NCBI GenBank assembly: GCA_016288205.1
Contig: JAEEYO010000052.1
Span: 39,011-103,010 of the forward strand
DNA: 64,000 bases
DNA from: Treponema sp.
GTDB lineage: Bacteria; Spirochaetota; Spirochaetia; Treponematales; Treponemataceae
Direction: 5' to 3'
Below are positions 62,242 through 64,000 of this stretch, one piece after another. The first letter of the stretch is position 1. Every line of letters begins with the position of its first letter. Both the position numbers and the translations under genes were made by a program. The notes under the pieces were generated by a model. It saw only the letters and a program-made list of their open reading frames with translations. It made no database searches and had not been told where the DNA came from.

Positions 62242-63141
62242 ATGAGACAGGAAATTGCTTTTTTGATTTTGCTTTTGGCGTGTTCAAGCTCCTTCGCAAA
62301 GAAAAGCGACATCAACATCTGGCACGGAGTGAAATCCATGCGCGGAGAGATTGTGCAGATGGAAATCTACGAGCCGGAGAATCCCAACGGAACCGCCGTC
62401 ATAATCTGCCCGGGTGGAAGCTACTTTCATCTGGATGTCCTGAGCGAGGGATATACCACCGCCCGGTATTTTTCATCAAAGGGTGTGAGGGCGTTCGTGC
62501 TTTGGTACAGGGTCGCGAAAAACAACTACCACTATCCGGCGATGATGCAGGACGTTCAAAGAGCCATCCAGCTTGTGCGTGAGAATGCGGACAAATACAA
62601 TATTGACAAAAACAAGGTCGGACTCATCGGATTTTCCGCAGGCGGGCATCTCGTTACATGGGCCGCGGCATTTGCGGAACGGAGCAACGAGCTTGAGAAA
62701 ATGGGAATTAAAACCGACGTGAGCCTGCGTCCTGATTTTGTGATCCCGGTATATCCTGTCGTGTCCATGCAGGATGACATCTGCCACAAAAAATCAAGGT
62801 GGAGTCTTTTGAAGAGCAAGCCGTCACAGGAAAAGAAGGATCTTTTTTCAATGGAAAAACAAATCCCCGACAACATGCCCCCGACATATCTTGTCGCCTG
62901 CAAGGATGACCCGATTGTGAAATACGAGAACAGCGTGCGTCTCAGCGAGGCTCTCAAGGCAAAAAACATCGACTATAAATTTACGCTCTATGACTGGGGC
63001 GGACACGGATTCGCGATGAAAAACAACAAGTTTATGAAAACCTTCCATTGGAATGAACCGCTCTATGAATGGCTCAAGGAAAGGGGCTTCATGGGTGAGC
63101 AGGAACAGACTCAGAAAAGCGAGGAAACAGAGAGCAAATAA
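62242..63141 (+). CDS. Secreted alpha/beta-hydrolase esterase
   Basis: This 299-residue protein has a signal peptide (about 1-19, AFLILLLACSSSFAKK), possibly a lipobox at LACS. An esterase domain follows with the oxyanion-hole CPGGSYFHLDV, nucleophile in GFSAGGH, Asp in CKDDPIVK and His in GGHGFAM. It resembles acetyl-xylan or feruloyl esterases and other BD-FAE-type esterases. Its ATG follows the acyltransferase stop directly, with GGAGG upstream, and its 3' end overlaps the next start by 1 bp. Substrate is inferred. Confidence 0.85.
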   Translation: MRQEIAFLILLLACSSSFAKKSDINIWHGVKSMRGEIVQMEIYEPENPNGTAVIICPGGSYFHLDVLSEGYTTARYFSSKGVRAFVLWYRVAKNNYHYPAMMQDVQRAIQLVRENADKYNIDKNKVGLIGFSAGGHLVTWAAAFAERSNELEKMGIKTDVSLRPDFVIPVYPVVSMQDDICHKKSRWSLLKSKPSQEKKDLFSMEKQIPDNMPPTYLVACKDDPIVKYENSVRLSEALKAKNIDYKFTLYDWGGHGFAMKNNKFMKTFHWNEPLYEWLKERGFMGEQEQTQKSEETESK

Positions 63142-63821
63142 TGGAAAGACCCGCGACGACTTTATTCATGCTCATGTCTCTTGACGGAAAAATCTCAACC
63201 GGTGCGAGCGACGAACTTGATGTGGACAGAGACTTTCCGCTGATTGATGGACTTAAGGAAGGACTTCATCAGTATTACGAGATCGAGCAGACTACGGACT
63301 TGTGGTCGTTCAACACAGGTCGCGTCCAGGCCAAGATGGGTGTGAATGAAAAGCCGTTGCCGGAAAAAACACCGGTGTCCTTTGTGATTCTGGACAATCA
63401 TCATCTTGAGGAAAGCGGAGTGAAATATTTTTGCGCGAAGTCAAGTCAGGTGGTGCTCATAACTTCAAACAAAAATCACCCCGCATTCAAAATGCATGAG
63501 GAAAACCTGCACATAATTTTTCAGGAAAGTCTTTCGCTTGCAAAGGCACTTGAGGACTTGAAAAGGGATTTCGGCTGCGAGCGTCTTACGGTTCAGTCAG
63601 GCGGCACACTGAACGGAATGTTCCTGAGGGAAAAACTCTTTGACTTTGTTGATGTTGTAGTCGCTCCTGTTCTTGTCGGCGGCAAGGATACTGCGACACT
63701 CATTGACGGAAAATCACTTTTGAAAAGGGACGAGCTTTCAGGCCTTGGCGTGCTGGAACTGCAGGACTGCACAGTTTTGAAAAATTCCTACATCAGATTG
63801 AGATACCGGGTAATTGGGTGA
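63141..63821 (+). CDS. RibD C-terminal-domain reductase
   Basis: This 226-residue protein matches the dihydrofolate-reductase-like RibD C-terminal domain: RPATTLFMLMSLDGKIST at the start, LTVQSGGTLNGMFLREKLFDFVDVVVAPVLVGGKD in the NADPH-binding half. The family reduces pyrimidine intermediates of riboflavin synthesis or related compounds. No deaminase domain is present, and no riboflavin genes are adjacent, so it may be a stand-alone reductase of different substrate. It is coupled to the esterase by a 1-bp overlap. Confidence 0.8.
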   Translation: MERPATTLFMLMSLDGKISTGASDELDVDRDFPLIDGLKEGLHQYYEIEQTTDLWSFNTGRVQAKMGVNEKPLPEKTPVSFVILDNHHLEESGVKYFCAKSSQVVLITSNKNHPAFKMHEENLHIIFQESLSLAKALEDLKRDFGCERLTVQSGGTLNGMFLREKLFDFVDVVVAPVLVGGKDTATLIDGKSLLKRDELSGLGVLELQDCTVLKNSYIRLRYRVIG

Positions 63822-63837
63822 GGAAAGATCTACAAAA

Positions 63838-64000
63838 ATGAAATATAAAGAATCAAACTCTATTATCGAAAAAAATAAACTCAGATCTATAAAAAAGATT
63901 CTCATCACTGCAATCACAATTTTTATATCCTCGAATATTTTTGCACAAGAACTGAACAGCGACGTATACGAATACATTTCAAAAAACATAATGGCCGACG
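63838..64000 (+). CDS. Start of a secreted protein, partial
   Basis: An open frame runs from the ATG at 63838 to the window edge (54 codons). The first residues are charged. A hydrophobic stretch (ILITAITIFISSNIFAQE) then ends in a likely signal-peptidase site, so the product is probably secreted. It starts 16 bp after the reductase stop, with GAGGA upstream. Too little is visible to name it. Confidence 0.5.
   Translation, partial: MKYKESNSIIEKNKLRSIKKILITAITIFISSNIFAQELNSDVYEYISKNIMAD

Overview
The window looks like a spirochaete chromosome, most likely a Treponema of the gut or rumen. The best single marker is a P83/100-type antigen (14643-16091). Supporting signs are two near-paralogous chemoreceptors, cyclic-di-GMP enzymes, many lipoproteins with relaxed lipoboxes, and plant-polysaccharide enzymes (a GH10 xylanase, a GH127 arabinofuranosidase-like enzyme, a secreted esterase). 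This assignment rests on family content, not on a marker-gene comparison. I recognised no rRNA, tRNA, CRISPR array, prophage or insertion sequence.

Layout. 1-8.2 kb: a partial transglutaminase-like protein, a formate/nitrite channel, a PadR-controlled envelope module, a peroxidase with an OhrR-like regulator, a methyltransferase and a Na+/proline symporter. 8.3-16.1 kb: signalling (two chemoreceptors, a diguanylate cyclase) and the P83/100 antigen. 16.2-25.2 kb: metabolism and housekeeping (tautomerase, GH127, phosphatase, membrane-anchored HTH regulator, outer-membrane protein, serine hydrolase, HAD enzyme, nucleotidyltransferase, Fe-alcohol dehydrogenase). 25.3-34.2 kb: macrodomain protein, NMN adenylyltransferase with PnuC, a second membrane HTH regulator, NfeD/stomatin, MATE exporter, acetyltransferase, VOC protein, oligoendopeptidase F. 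34.3-42.7 kb: an XRE/PIN toxin-antitoxin pair, a carbamoyl-phosphate synthase large subunit fused to a diaminopimelate-epimerase domain, a lipoprotein, an acetyltransferase, a structured non-coding region and a TrpB2-type tryptophan synthase. 42.8-50.9 kb: a two-component system with a secreted Cys-rich partner, an EAL phosphodiesterase, a lipid kinase, the xylanase and a TPR lipoprotein. 51.0-64.0 kb: an FGE-fold protein, then a set of genes arranged like an aryl-polyene (ape) cluster.

How genes work together. The ape-like genes read on the minus strand as COG4648-like membrane protein, thioesterase, MMPL exporter, then ketosynthase, dehydratase, ketoreductase, ketosynthase. A plus-strand acyltransferase diverges from the head of the set. 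Two plus-strand lipoprotein genes split the minus-strand run, and the second half restarts from its own consensus promoter. No acyl carrier protein or starter-unit enzyme is visible. The secreted protein, response regulator and histidine kinase at 42.8-45.5 kb form one operon behind four heptamer repeats spaced exactly 11 bp, the layout of a PhoB-class operator.

A recurring theme is promoter position. Several consensus promoters end 6-8 bp before the start codon, which implies leaderless or nearly leaderless mRNAs (5802, 19230, 25327, 48691, 55715, 61308, 61405). I used this to choose some starts. Three enzyme folds lack a key residue (transglutaminase Cys to Ser, DapF Cys to Ala, FGE Cys to Asp), so their family names should not be read as proven activities.
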